Origin: a virus
Strand: one strand, 5' to 3'
Virus record (IMG/VR): IMGVR_UViG_3300032293_000766
Location: 62,001 to 126,000 of that record
Length of the DNA stretch: 64,000 bases
Shown piece after piece: positions 9,401-17,700 of the stretch. The translations under genes and the position numbers were made by a program. A model generated the notes under the pieces. It ran no database searches, had not been told where the DNA came from, and saw nothing but the letters and a program-made list of their open reading frames with translations. The stretch's first letter is position 1. Each line of letters begins with the position of its first letter.

Positions 9401-11974
9401 GGAAGCATATCAGAAGTACAAACTAGTATATTTACCGGTAGAGCATCTAGTAACTCTATCAATATAAACTTTAGATCACGCAACGGCAATCTTGGCTTGC
9501 TAAATGGTACTAACTATGTTCCTCATACTAATAGAATATTGTCTGTATCTGGCATTTTACACCCAATCGGATATTATAGCACAACTACCACCAGATATAT
9601 TCCACAGTTTGCTTATTATAGAGAATTTGTTAAAGATGAATGGAGAATTACTTATGAGGGTCGCCAAGCATATGATGTAACAACGCCTCCAAGGTTTAGA
9701 GCTATAATGAATGATAATACTAGATATTGTCAAGACATATGCGATTATCATTCTGCTGCACAAATTTTACCAGAATTATATAGATCTTCGATAACAAGTC
9801 CAGAATACTATATCTTCTATTGTGATAGGTATGAGATATATAAAAATACAGTCGATGAAGATGGCGGTGGCGTATATCTAGAAGAAGATGGTGGCGAAAT
9901 GTTCAGCACTTACAGCTGCTCAAATAAAGAAATAGAAGATGGCCCAGTGGTTGCGGCGCATGAAAAGGAACATTTCTCTACATTTACTAATGGTTATAAT
10001 AGATCTAATATTGTTTTAATAGGCGATAAAAGCTTAATTCAGGGTGATTGTACAACTGATGTAAACAATTTATTAAAAACAAACGTAATAAATTTTATTA
10101 GAAGTCTTTATCCACCAAACCCACCACAGGAACTAATTGATCGCGGCGGCAAAAGATTTGAAGTTCAATCTAAGATTATGTCGCCAGAACGTGGTAGTAA
10201 TTCTAGATATTATTACGCAAGTGGCTTAAACTATCTTATTTCCTCTTACGGTAATGATAATGAAGATAGATCTAAATATAGATATAATCTTTCTAAATTT
10301 AATCCAAATGCTGTTATTAGAAGAGAAATACCAGATGATGGTCAAAATGCTGCAATAGAAGAATTTGGTAGCAATATAGCTAATCCTTGGCCAAGATGGG
10401 GAGCTTCTGGTATTGTAATAGAATATGACGCAAGTAATAATCCAAGAATAGTAGATTATTCTGAGTATTCTGACGCTATTAATGGCGGCATACCAAAGAC
10501 AGTCTCTAAGCTAGGCTATGACTTTATAGATATACATCACAACAATATTGCTATATCTGGTTTTGTAGGAGACTTGTTTGGATATTCCATTTCTCTTTAT
10601 AAAGATAGATTAGTTGTTGGATCTCCTTTTGCCGCTTTTAACAATCAAGATCAAGCTTTTAATTGGGAAAATATACAAAACAATCCATTGCGATCTGGTT
10701 TAACTATAGGAAACTTTGGTGGTGCTGGTGCGGTTTATGTATTTACAAATAGCAATAGTGGAGTTGATGAAATTGGTAATAATATGAGGTGGGAGCTAAA
10801 GCAAAAACTTAGACCAAAAACAATTAACGTTGGGCAAGACATAACTAGTGTCGCGTTATCACAAAATGAAGCAATATTAGGATCTAATATATATTCTTCT
10901 GGATTCTTAAGAGAATATAGTATGTCTCCAGATAAATTTGGATCTTCTATAGATATGGACGGCGACCTATTATTAATTGGAGCGCCGTGTCACGACTTTG
11001 ACAATTTAATACATAACATCTATAAAAGCGGGGAATTTGTTAGAAAGGAATTTGATTTCCAATTTGATATACCTCTACACAAAGTTTATGACTTAGGATC
11101 TGCTCAGAATAGGCAATTATTACCTAATAGCGGTGTACCTATTTTGAATAGGGGAGCAGTATTTAGTTATGAAAACGATATCATTAATTGGGATACTAAG
11201 GCCCAAGCTTGGACATTAAGGCAAAAATTAGTTCCACAGGGATATAGATCAAATAGTCAAAATTTCTCTGAAAATGACATGTTTGGAAACGCAGTGGCAA
11301 TCGAAAGAGTAGATAGAAAAGATGCTAAATATAACGCATTTGTTACCGCGTCAAATCATAAGTATGGTTTATCTACTAGTTCTGGTATTAATAATGCTGG
11401 GTCTATATACACTTACGACGCTATGATTAGAAATCAACCTCCAGCAATTAGTAGTAAAAATATGTGGTTAGACGCCAAAATCTTTTCTGATGGTAAAAAT
11501 AACTCTAATCTTAATATGTATATCAACAAAGAAATACACACTCAAACTAACCAAAGTATTATTTCTACAGGCTTAGTTTTCTCTAATAAAGACGGTGAAA
11601 TCTATTTAGAAGGTTCGGGTTTTGATGGAAATACATACGGTAACATCTCTAATAGACCCTATATATATAGTATTTACGGGGAAATGGTTAAAGGTACATT
11701 TATAGAAAATGGTATTAGGTTATTTAATATTGGGGCAGATGAGTTCTTACAAAAAAATGGAAGTATGACTTTACAAGTAGTGGCACCGGAAACCGCATAT
11801 GTGTATAGTACATTAGATTTATATACAGATAGCATTATTAGTAGTGGCGTAAGATCGTTGAATTTATTTAATAACGCCGGTACTGTTTCTGGAATTAATA
11901 ATTCACTCAATATTTACATTAGTGGACAAGGATTGTTGCCATCCACTTTATTACTTAGAGGACAAGGTAAATAA
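488..11974 (+). CDS. Giant tail-tip/receptor-binding-type protein with LamG, FG-GAP and vWA-like segments (3828 aa)
   Basis: One uninterrupted frame; RBS AAGGA about 7 nt before ATG 488. Seen in sequence: a LamG/concanavalin-like segment around residues 830-1000. Seven FG-GAP-like motifs (FG-S-A ... hydrophobic-GAP/GSP ... G-vYvF) lie near residues 1643, 1745, 2056, 2185, 3363, 3483 and 3598. Between blades 2 and 3 is a candidate vWA beta-strand with a MIDAS-like DxSxS (D1923, S1925, S1927). Between blades 4 and 5 are two Rossmann/GATase-like units (about 2300-2340 and 2735-2795), and a third similar strand-turn lies near 3174. FG-GAP repeats form beta-propellers in integrins and adhesins. 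Composition is Ser/Gly/Asn/Tyr-rich with few Cys. Position after the tape measure suggests a tail-tip or host-contact protein, acting outside the cell. The function is inferred; the N-terminal 800 residues are not recognised. Confidence 0.6.
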   Translation: MPTFCFCSSRLDGEGPIPIVASSFLEADLTVQMSYSPKFETFSNFGLYIKSLGLTRLIAEASIPQQNYNITHSVVSALLTNASISDNINVELYSKSNFSTDSEFIALADKISGNIFEDNIEQLDNDNFFAAPVNGTQKLYPVQDLITSYNGQVLVNEKLQTSDLFNSINGGIFVGDFRSDGRTISDTLSYILPSSVNIGGHYRYKAVVENPRLTPKESRLFIRAAAPLFGSNDTDESIPRYTISNIKFEDPSGNLIIQYRDIEVRGDANFDNAPENISYTTYITRPIKNNAILATQDINYPILNSNGDYTLTFDIIIDSNDAPFNLGFNEGFDDDIPNDNVIIDEDDYLSIGSPFSTISQEAINPINSIRISEIEIFNFGAANIVNDTYLNCYTEVDLIGERLERFLSPQILLPYDHNNRIHPSVNTIWASSPDSSGVRLFNTNQELSNQIVGKIINDSDDDYIELVSSSILDSGKLHLVFTHKTLESLLVYRGGAFRELSNSFSLAELVNLPPINEYFLVDEVYLRVKAKKAIGSRDYAIDVVGYSDDKLLNVTSQVGGFLQNDIGGSGSIPYVSGFAPTNSLGLSSESISDNYQYYQRDERLNVGGDHYRLSPNIVNSTSFREYKIPLKIYQDIGRLGQPQEYGLSNYFESLYLDIYPLPSGASISSIQLVVKYKPSNGLNMHTMGEPQYNQKNNLRLFPRDVLYPSNNLPLSYIDLIPHAYDTPTTFKQNYSRRWRGAEGISTSSFKQSNFDDFGFERSYLNSPFISSNYEFKDISNNLVIPDKYTSGSGVANHTINKLENIGWRFNSNSLFNQPTPYRTIDWTSISGYETHALRGKISDSFDCAIRMSGSNSIDFQPFESSGGFATYIRFSPDKDNNFQSGVLFSHYNTSNELLFLVGYSSGYLFAQAKNSSGNFISLYDNTIYSNYSYPLNVVLTYDNNLSTLNLCTKNELDNLPIKIFTANNFTIANGSGSLLLGGFNSFITDFGFSNQCNLLTVDSNSNDKDVGIYRFFDAITNNKAVNHKLSTFIDESLDSWSFGEFRHRDFASSEFSTLSKRDGYDFIYFDIKNDGLPYAQKINTPLASGFSSSNLSYHSQIENDFLRIHLSDAPDNFYAAAVRLSKTLPQGYDFVEDALLVETVLEYTSSGNVIWPNGKTGPKLIVSLYTTNKDPSSYSAKNFGLINRGVHYLDSKDAIVMLQTGFDFNSFVDDSESWSMFPEEKRITEFNHKYFSKDLDDMFIQYDIEYPSGNPYYSNLRINTVNVSLDSYISKKQNFQTSVDIITNGAQYEFNFLNFVVSPHEENVQSLILHVDGCPIYSLDPAYLSTYIAGASGVEDISLPLYIGAFTESSFGSDGDLFGSLFPNAMDLYISGQYVENEFLVMRTQAPGLFVYKMNYRLPLVTFDKFSYSNNALPLFIRPEIADELIFRVNSTFNLYTEVTQITVLNSYLNLNTANYPTIYSNDASLNSYIESRYAYDGLKQGKKQFLWNGIDTGLEIEFDDNFYANIPVGNEIRGVELICFGDCSRSGTCIEKGIYTHETQWTEDRCVDGGIFRAKSTYTNPTASGFGNTIGYSGNYYGIRKYTGLVPSAPYFISAKSLTGNDDFNLVPPKFEEWEYGTNDNVAFSGTKIVAPNRIENAQFGYSIATAKNVAVVGAPKETVYDNGSGVDNAGALYVYRRLDEPTLNSGSLSSDKTGWGFEAKLTLPSGYILDYPIPYGTTSPIPGLPIPLTKWNVGQEGRELGTSVAIGVNNDIKSYGENNRQIIVAGGPKAEFTRTFDDITTNKVKACIIVFADEFNPNDDGYWQNMYGFDRQIGEKTNRNNTLYKYYARPPLEIETKILVIQPTGAFSEIYYSNFRRKNYLYHTTIPRTNNKQYQLNKAAIDNTMLSGVINLFLEAFQPNSGIIHNNIPVTIGIFCDNSKSLSRQSVQPLISNFTNWYREYSYASGLKNFYQVPTSGNVYEFFPDFNLAEDWRAMSNIILDNLLDTGRISNSNETFLFAEDFGLDAVNTNLSEFNVLPDLGGRVYIFEKESGYWNVIQEISSTNDVKYNGFGHSVNISDDTLGITIGSPYTNESCYSLRYDDSVKSSIYSNLGNWLNYRGKISLRSQYNQFTGSNYDRGLKIYDFLSAKEKFDYRRDLEFWGGTLPEEYKVNFIYSYDDIPYTGGDYKGLVLSQLNTSRLGWSSALNEDGSIIAFGSPTDSLNRFDDTDLWYGGENNQLVFQGMYPAEQYAGSVRVFQSRDYYSHDGVVSFSRFGNIGEENGDLQILGNIFNGFGGNPLHRKMNFSEIEIPKSAGLAFITTPSLDAASDEIMQNIKDWLALGDRTLVLVGNDPVYEDNGLYSNSNDIVNKILSKLDSRMRLHPTKNRYESLIDSGNCASDLVNILPSYQPKGISPTYINFNNTFVGHGVSDIRMHIPEHATMYMPNCNLWNDKCSLPLAHRGDLRANFNYPYVGYRGRTQIGQLNWARLFDKDNKPEYARNWNRAIYNFPKQEPIPLLVAGEYVPSYTIHYPAEPATSGLFPIYRDVTVRLPDLIANDVQEFWYWDVLDSVNYKDQVVFKIDFENGSPTFNGDFFNPEPTNNRDAIIQGRAEIRNFDPVLGFELKYDRQVICSEEIYQTPSESNNNSQVVLLATVLSESKANLTSGSQDINIQFYTNLITINGEDLSKLRQSTYSCNLPSTIGIVGGWTGRKNFKDGYSESFLEELYGELPETQAEIKVFSETIPNYINVCWIPNTKNAQPTDQDITNLKNWLNLGGKKLIVTFDDSYESALAARNLSNKLGIKIQPIYLENRGRFANSYDRTISDRNTVIGQWISPNISQFNVQSKIIKSCLYDVDNTTNLIVNEFYPRNLFTTGFDPPVSFTPILGNFYHQSLDSIKDVLVAKYPIYDTVFFDIPAIWEIDGAASISIPVIPNSGYTVFINYLSEFENEKIPITIDIDNFRTSARPSNDPDDEDVVREFVTPSGSISEVQTSIFTGRASSNSININFRSRNGNLGLLNGTNYVPHTNRILSVSGILHPIGYYSTTTTRYIPQFAYYREFVKDEWRITYEGRQAYDVTTPPRFRAIMNDNTRYCQDICDYHSAAQILPELYRSSITSPEYYIFYCDRYEIYKNTVDEDGGGVYLEEDGGEMFSTYSCSNKEIEDGPVVAAHEKEHFSTFTNGYNRSNIVLIGDKSLIQGDCTTDVNNLLKTNVINFIRSLYPPNPPQELIDRGGKRFEVQSKIMSPERGSNSRYYYASGLNYLISSYGNDNEDRSKYRYNLSKFNPNAVIRREIPDDGQNAAIEEFGSNIANPWPRWGASGIVIEYDASNNPRIVDYSEYSDAINGGIPKTVSKLGYDFIDIHHNNIAISGFVGDLFGYSISLYKDRLVVGSPFAAFNNQDQAFNWENIQNNPLRSGLTIGNFGGAGAVYVFTNSNSGVDEIGNNMRWELKQKLRPKTINVGQDITSVALSQNEAILGSNIYSSGFLREYSMSPDKFGSSIDMDGDLLLIGAPCHDFDNLIHNIYKSGEFVRKEFDFQFDIPLHKVYDLGSAQNRQLLPNSGVPILNRGAVFSYENDIINWDTKAQAWTLRQKLVPQGYRSNSQNFSENDMFGNAVAIERVDRKDAKYNAFVTASNHKYGLSTSSGINNAGSIYTYDAMIRNQPPAISSKNMWLDAKIFSDGKNNSNLNMYINKEIHTQTNQSIISTGLVFSNKDGEIYLEGSGFDGNTYGNISNRPYIYSIYGEMVKGTFIENGIRLFNIGADEFLQKNGSMTLQVVAPETAYVYSTLDLYTDSIISSGVRSLNLFNNAGTVSGINNSLNIYISGQGLLPSTLLLRGQGK
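5558..5642 (+). repeat. Inverted repeat copy A (coding copy, inside the giant tail gene)
   Basis: This 85-bp segment encodes residues 1691-1718 of the giant protein (SGSLSSDKTGWGFEAK onward), at the junction of FG-GAP blades 1 and 2. It recurs as a reverse complement at 14564-14648 with 82 of 85 bases identical. The three differences (5587 G/A, 5611 G/A, 5614 C/T) all fall at third codon positions and are synonymous. Confidence 0.95.
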
Positions 11975-11977
11975 CAT

Positions 11978-13759
11978 ATGATATCTGTAAGTGGAGCAAA
12001 AATACCGGGTGGACAAAAATTTATAAGGCCAACGCCACTAATAACTATTACTCAACAGAATAATAGGACAGGCTCTGTTAGATTTGGCAATTCTTACAAG
12101 ATTACATTAAATGGAACTATTATTGCAGGTAGAGGAAATCCTTATAGTAGCGGCATTGGAGTAAATGAAAATCCTTCTTGGTACACTGGTTCTAATTATT
12201 CAGAATATAATAATGATGGAACGTGGACTCACAAAAAGCCTCCTGACCACTATCCACCTCCAGACAAAAGACTAGGTTCTATACTTGTTCAACAAAGAGG
12301 CTTGAGAGAGCTATTTGCTACAGATGGTTTAAACTTACGAGTGTATCACACATACGACACTGGCGGTAATCCAGCCTTTAGTTGTAATTGTGTTGTAGAC
12401 TCTATAAATTTTGAAGAGGGGATTTGGGTAGATACTTGTAAATATACTATTGAATTAACTACATATGTTATATATCATAATGAGCAAGGTCTAACAAACT
12501 ACCCGCTCAATTTACCTCCTGACCATCCAGACGCACATATCTCTGGATTATCTCCAACAAACTTTACTTTTTTGCATGGCGCTAGCGGTTTATCTACTGA
12601 TCGTGGATACGCTAGTGGTGCCTATATCGAAGATTTTTCTGAAGATTGGTCAATTGAAGAAGATGATCAATTTTTTAATGTAGATGACGGTGGGTTTATT
12701 AAAGCTCCAGCATTTAGAGTTACTAGAAACTTATCTTCCACTGGGCGTACAGCTTATTTTGATGATGCTAACATTGCGGGTTGGATTATTGCTAAAGACT
12801 TTGTGAAAAATTATCTTTTAGCATCTGGTGGCGAAAATCTTGCAAACAAAAGCTTAATAGATTTTTATGCGAATACTGGTAATTTAGGTCAGGGTTATTT
12901 TATATCAGCTGTATCTAATGGTGAGTATTTTAATCACACGGTAAGTGAAAATTTCAGCGTTACAGAAGGTACTTATTCACTTTCTGAAACATTTATTATG
13001 TGTTCTGGTGGCTCTCAAAGTGGAGCTATGGAAGCGTATACCATGCAAGTTACTAGCGATCATCAAAATCCATTCATTAATGTAGCTATTAATGGAAGCA
13101 TACAGGGATTAGCGCCTAAACCATCTGGAAATTATAAACCATTGATAGGTGCTTCTGGTAAATATGACATGGCTATAAAGCATTGGGGAAAAATATCTGG
13201 AAGTGGAATTTTTGGAGTTGTATCGCCAATTTATAAAAGAGCTAATAGTGCGGTTGGCGTTGCTCTTAATTCTCAACCCAAAAATATATCTATTGGTTTA
13301 AATAAAATACAGGGTACTATTGACTATGCTATAGAGTTTGATAATCGTCCTAGTAATTTTATTTCCGGTGTATCTCATGAAACTGTATCAATTAATGATA
13401 CATATCCTGGCGATGTTTTCGCAACAATTCCAGTTATTGGTCGAAAACAAGGCCCAATTTTTCAATCTATGGGAACTAGAACAGAATATAGAAGAGATGT
13501 ATCTCTTGAATTTATTCTAGATTATTATGATACTTATTACCCAAGTGGTAACAGTGACGCAAGTAGACTTGCGCTATTAAAAAAACCAATATTGTATCAC
13601 CCATATCGTGGACAAATTCTTGATTTTATTAGTGGGGTTTGCCCGTATAATGAACCTGGAGTAAGAAAATACTTTATGAATCCTACAACTGAAACTTGGT
13701 CGCCCAAGGAGGGCAGGTATTCATTAAATTTAAGTTGGACTTACGAATTGGATAAATAA
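11978..13759 (+). CDS. Tail/baseplate-type structural protein (593 aa), not recognised
   Basis: ATG 11978 follows the giant gene by 3 nt, with AAGG in the end of that gene as RBS. The protein is rich in Gly, Ser, Asn and aromatic residues, like its neighbours, with no signal peptide or membrane segment. The N-terminal half has ITITQQNNRTGSV and a Cys-containing stretch (FSCNCVVDSINFEEG), followed by alternating hydrophobic residues typical of beta-structure. The second half has a VSHETVSINDTYPGD segment and repeated Phe/Tyr-rich strands. No enzyme motif is visible. Its place between the giant receptor-type protein and the hub-like 1600-residue protein suggests a tail-tip or baseplate component. 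Function is inferred from position only. Confidence 0.5.
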   Translation: MISVSGAKIPGGQKFIRPTPLITITQQNNRTGSVRFGNSYKITLNGTIIAGRGNPYSSGIGVNENPSWYTGSNYSEYNNDGTWTHKKPPDHYPPPDKRLGSILVQQRGLRELFATDGLNLRVYHTYDTGGNPAFSCNCVVDSINFEEGIWVDTCKYTIELTTYVIYHNEQGLTNYPLNLPPDHPDAHISGLSPTNFTFLHGASGLSTDRGYASGAYIEDFSEDWSIEEDDQFFNVDDGGFIKAPAFRVTRNLSSTGRTAYFDDANIAGWIIAKDFVKNYLLASGGENLANKSLIDFYANTGNLGQGYFISAVSNGEYFNHTVSENFSVTEGTYSLSETFIMCSGGSQSGAMEAYTMQVTSDHQNPFINVAINGSIQGLAPKPSGNYKPLIGASGKYDMAIKHWGKISGSGIFGVVSPIYKRANSAVGVALNSQPKNISIGLNKIQGTIDYAIEFDNRPSNFISGVSHETVSINDTYPGDVFATIPVIGRKQGPIFQSMGTRTEYRRDVSLEFILDYYDTYYPSGNSDASRLALLKKPILYHPYRGQILDFISGVCPYNEPGVRKYFMNPTTETWSPKEGRYSLNLSWTYELDK

Positions 13760-13760
13760 T

Positions 13761-14576
13761 ATGGCTAATAATCCAAGTAGTAGAGCTAATAATGATGACA
13801 TGTATCCGCATAGCGGTATATATGGACGCATTTTACCAAGTGGGTATGCGCATTTTGCAGATGACCTACAAAATCAAAAAAGTAGACGCGGCTCATCTTA
13901 CATTACTACTTTTCCAAGTGGATGGGATGAAAATGTTGACGCAAAAGAGAGATATCCTAATTTAGACCCTTTACAAAATAGTAATGGGGTATATTTTCCA
14001 GTTTATACAAGTGGGATTAGTTTTACTAGTGCTTCAAGCGTCTATACTGTTACCCCCGACAGTACACCCGGCACTATGTCAAAGCTTTTTGCATCTAGTG
14101 GTGGTTTTAGTAATTCTGAAACAGTATACGATCAAGCAGCTAGTGGTAAGTTTTATTTTGATGCTAGTGGTTTTAAAAACCAAGGCAGCGTTTTAGCTAG
14201 ATCTGGTGAGAGTTTTATGTTTACTAACTCTTTTGCGGCTACCGCTGCTGGTGGTTTTAACTTAAGTGACGCAACGCCACCATTTCAATACAAAGTACAA
14301 TATTCTGGCGTATCTGATATTTTCAATTCTGTTATATATAGATATAGAACGTCCGTTAAGAGTATTGCTAGTGGCATTTATGCTTATCCACCAGCGCCAT
14401 CTCCACCAAGCTTACCGACACCACCACCATCAGAGCCACCATCAGAGCCGCCAGACGGGCCACCAGACGGGCCACCAGACGGGCCACCAGACGGGCCACC
14501 AGACGGGCCACCAGATCTACCACCGGGAGAGATTGTTTGGAATTCAACATCGCAAATATTTACTAGGATAGTCTAA
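13761..14576 (+). CDS. Tail-module protein with C-terminal PDGP repeat (271 aa)
   Basis: Starts 1 nt after the previous stop. Residues 1-205 are Ser/Gly/Tyr-rich and probably beta-structured (SGIYGRILPSGYAHFADD, FPSGWDENVD). Residues about 210-255 are a proline-rich tail: PPSEPPSEP, then five exact PDGP units encoded by a 12-bp tandem repeat. The last codons and the stop lie inside an 85-bp inverted copy of part of the giant tail gene (14564-14648), so the extreme C-terminus appears to have been rewritten by that event. The proline repeat would form an extended, flexible linker; this is typical of fibre or adhesin stalks and can vary in copy number by slippage. Function not recognised. Confidence 0.5.
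   Translation: MANNPSSRANNDDMYPHSGIYGRILPSGYAHFADDLQNQKSRRGSSYITTFPSGWDENVDAKERYPNLDPLQNSNGVYFPVYTSGISFTSASSVYTVTPDSTPGTMSKLFASSGGFSNSETVYDQAASGKFYFDASGFKNQGSVLARSGESFMFTNSFAATAAGGFNLSDATPPFQYKVQYSGVSDIFNSVIYRYRTSVKSIASGIYAYPPAPSPPSLPTPPPSEPPSEPPDGPPDGPPDGPPDGPPDGPPDLPPGEIVWNSTSQIFTRIV
14451..14510 (+). repeat. 12-bp tandem repeat, five exact copies (PDGP minisatellite)
   Basis: Unit CCAGACGGGCCA occurs five times without a mismatch at 14451, 14463, 14475, 14487 and 14499, followed by one degenerate copy (14511-14522, CCAGATCTACCA). Each unit encodes Pro-Asp-Gly-Pro. The unit is GC-rich in an AT-rich genome. Copy changes would keep the frame because 12 is a multiple of 3. Confidence 0.95.
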
Positions 14577-14648
14577 TATATATCCAGAAGGAAGTGTGAG
14601 CTTTGCTTCAAAACCCCATCCAGTTTTATCTGAACTAAGACTGCCACT
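14564..14648 (-). repeat. Inverted repeat copy B (displaced fragment of the giant tail gene)
   Basis: Reverse complement of 5558-5642, 82 of 85 bases identical. It covers the last codons and stop of the PDGP gene and the first 72 bases of the 152-base gap before the 1600-residue gene. Read on the - strand it still encodes the same peptide as the giant protein. Stops lie outside on both sides: TGA seven codons after the shared block and TAA some 20 codons before it. It therefore cannot be a working gene now. The remaining gap (14649-14728) holds the RBS (AAAGGAA) for the next gene and no other clear signal. Confidence 0.95.
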
Positions 14649-14728
14649 GTTACTGGTAATAGAGGACAAACTGGTACAGTTATAACTTAGCGATTTAGAA
14701 TCTGTTTATCTGTAAAGGAACTTAAAGA

Positions 14729-17700
14729 ATGACAAAATTTACTAGAACTGATCCATTAAAACCAAATGGACTTACATATGGATATGGTATAGTTCCAGAT
14801 TCTGGATTTTTTGGAGAACCACCACAATTTAGTGGTGCTAGAAATCTTCCACGAAATACTGCGTTTGTAAACTCTGGCTCATTTCCATCTTCATATTCTA
14901 ATGCTAGTTTTGATTCTTATGTGCAGCAGACTTTTTTAGGTGCTACTATATTAGATTTTTCTATATCTGCTGGATATGGAGATACTGCATCACAGCTATC
15001 AGTCAGTCTTGTAAATGATGAATATAACAATTCTGATGGAACGCCACTAGGCGCTGGGGCTGATATATATCACTCAGGAGTTAGCGGAGATAGATTTAAT
15101 CCACCGCCAATAGGTAGTCCAGTATTTTTTACTTTTGGCAAGGGCGGTTTAGTTACGGCTGAAAAAATATATCAGTGGCAAAGCAGTGGATTACCATATA
15201 TGGATAACTGGATGTCAGGCGTGGGATTAACATTTGATCCCCCAGATGTAAGCGGTAAATATCACTTCGCTTTTGGTGGAATATTACAGGGATGGACTCA
15301 AAATAGAAATATAAACGGGTTTACATTTAATGTTAATGTTGTTGATCCAAGACAAATTTTATCTAGCGTCAAGCTTATATTAAATAACTATGCAGAAGGT
15401 ACTTATAAGACAGAAAATATCATAAATGTATATGGATTTTTAGAACATAATCCTAGTACAACTTTATCCAGCACACTTCAAAGTAATTATACTCAGAGTG
15501 GTATATTAACTAAATACTTTGTTGCAGATTCAGCAGGAAGCTATACAGGTAAGTTTACATACATGGGATTTCCTGTAAGTGGATTATATGACAACTATCA
15601 TAAACCAGCCTACAATGCATCTGTCTCTAATGGTCTACCCAGAAATTTTCCAATAACTGGTACTGGAATGTCTAGACGTTCTCCAGTAGGTATTCCATTC
15701 TATAGAATAATAGATGCTATATCTGCACAAATGAGACTTTTTGGTGATTTGCCACAAGAGTATATAGATTACGGATTTGAAACTTTCATTAGATTTCGTG
15801 GATATAATTACATTATAGATTTTGGAAGTTTACCAACCGAGTATATACCAAGATTATATTATGTTGACTTTGAAGAAGTGTCTATGTTAGATTTTATGCA
15901 AGAGATTTGTGAAATAGTAAATCATGAGCTTTTTGTCTCGTTGTTACCTATCAATGATCACCCAAAATATCAATATATTAAGGCTTGGAACTTATCTTGT
16001 AAAAATAGCTCAGATAGAAACATAAGAAATAAAATTGTAGCTGGCATAATAAGAATTGATGCTATAGATAGAACTCCAGCACAACAGTATGGCAAAATCG
16101 CTGAATACATTCGTGATTTAGATAAAGTATATAGAGATAATGGCACGGTCATAGATTGTAAAGCTACAAATTTAAGTGAAGCTGATATTCAAAAATGCCT
16201 CGCAAAACAAACAGTAACGAGTTCTGATATTGGTTTTGAATTAACGGATGTAACAACAGAAAAATTTGTTGCCGGTGCTAATGAAGTTAATATGCATTTC
16301 TTTACCGGTAATTGTGATAGAGATACTTATCAAACTAACTCACAAAGAGAGTTATTGCAAGCAAGACAATATACTCATGACGAAATGATTACTCAACAAA
16401 TTCTTCCATATTACGGGATGTTAGGATTTGGTGAAAATGCTGGCGTTACAATACCAAGGGGATTCGGTGCATATCAACAAATTTTATTAGATACAACTTC
16501 GCTGAATGTAAATGGAGTTGGAAGTTATTATGTTGCAACTGAAATGGAATTAAGATGTGCTATGGTTTCTTTTGAAAGATGGAAAGAGTTTTTGTTAATG
16601 TACAATGATGTATATATGGAATCCGTTGAAGGAAACGATGTTATAGAGGGTAATGCGCTAGTAGCTACTCCGCAGAGAGGTCAGGTAAACCATCCAACTC
16701 TAAGTAATAATTACGCTGTGACTGTTCCGCGATGCGTTTTTGAATCTGATAGAAATTATTTAGAAGGTGATGGATTACCAGCTAGTCCATGTGCGCCACC
16801 ATACGGATATCCATTATATTATAAACGCGCGCTAAAAATAGGAATACCAGAGGGTGGTTTGGCTAAAGTCACTGCAAATCTAACTCAATCTATTACAGAT
16901 TTAGCTAAAATGAGACAAGAAGCTAAAGAAACTATTAGTAACAGTCAAATGAAAGGTAAAAATTTTAAATACTGGTCTACATGGGGAAATCTCATGTTTG
17001 ATTCATTTCGTGCATTTAAAGGTACTCTGCACCCAAGAAAAGTTGAGTTAATTGATAGTACGCAGGCGAGTTTTACTAGAGTATTTAATTTTTATAACAC
17101 TCTAAATAATAATATTAACAACAATAATTCTGATTACCGCGAATATACAGCGTTAATAGATGATGCCATGACTAATGCTTCTAAGGTCATTAGCATTATG
17201 CCAAGATTGGCTAGGAAACAAAATGAAAATGCAAAAAAGGTTTATAACTTTATCAAAAATATAGCAGAAGAATGTCTAGGCAAAAAGTTTCTTGTTAAGA
17301 TACCAAAATACGCAAATTCATTTTACCAAGACAAAGTTGAATATTCTACTACTGATAATAGTAGGCCATATACTCTTACTAAGGGGCCGTTCGGTTTTAA
17401 GCCCAAGGTATTGAATAGTGCTTTTGAAATTAGTGGTATTAGATATAATACTTTTACCGCTTTAACATCTTTATCGCAATGCCCACCAATGAAATCGTAC
17501 TTAACGTCTGGAAGCTACGATGGTATGCCTGTTAATGGACTGATAAAAGATGGGGCTTTAAAATCTAATTATCAGCCCATAACAGATACTTTTGAATTTA
17601 ATTATGTTCCATCAACTGAGGGTGGTTTTTTTGATTTTGATTTATACGCCAATGTATTTAAGTCTAATGAAATGTTATACATGATGAATAACTATGCAGA

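Noticed and set aside
14451-14522. Possible CRISPR-like repeat array
   Set aside because: The 12-bp units are directly adjacent with no spacers, keep the reading frame and encode PDGP; this is a coding minisatellite.
14368-14550. Reverse-strand open frame over the proline repeat
   Set aside because: A shadow of the 12-bp repeat, rich in LVAR units with no RBS and opposite to a well-supported gene.
5558-14648. Diversity-generating retroelement template/variable repeat pair
   Set aside because: The two copies differ by three synonymous third-position changes rather than at adenines, the copies are inverted, and no reverse transcriptase gene is visible in the window.
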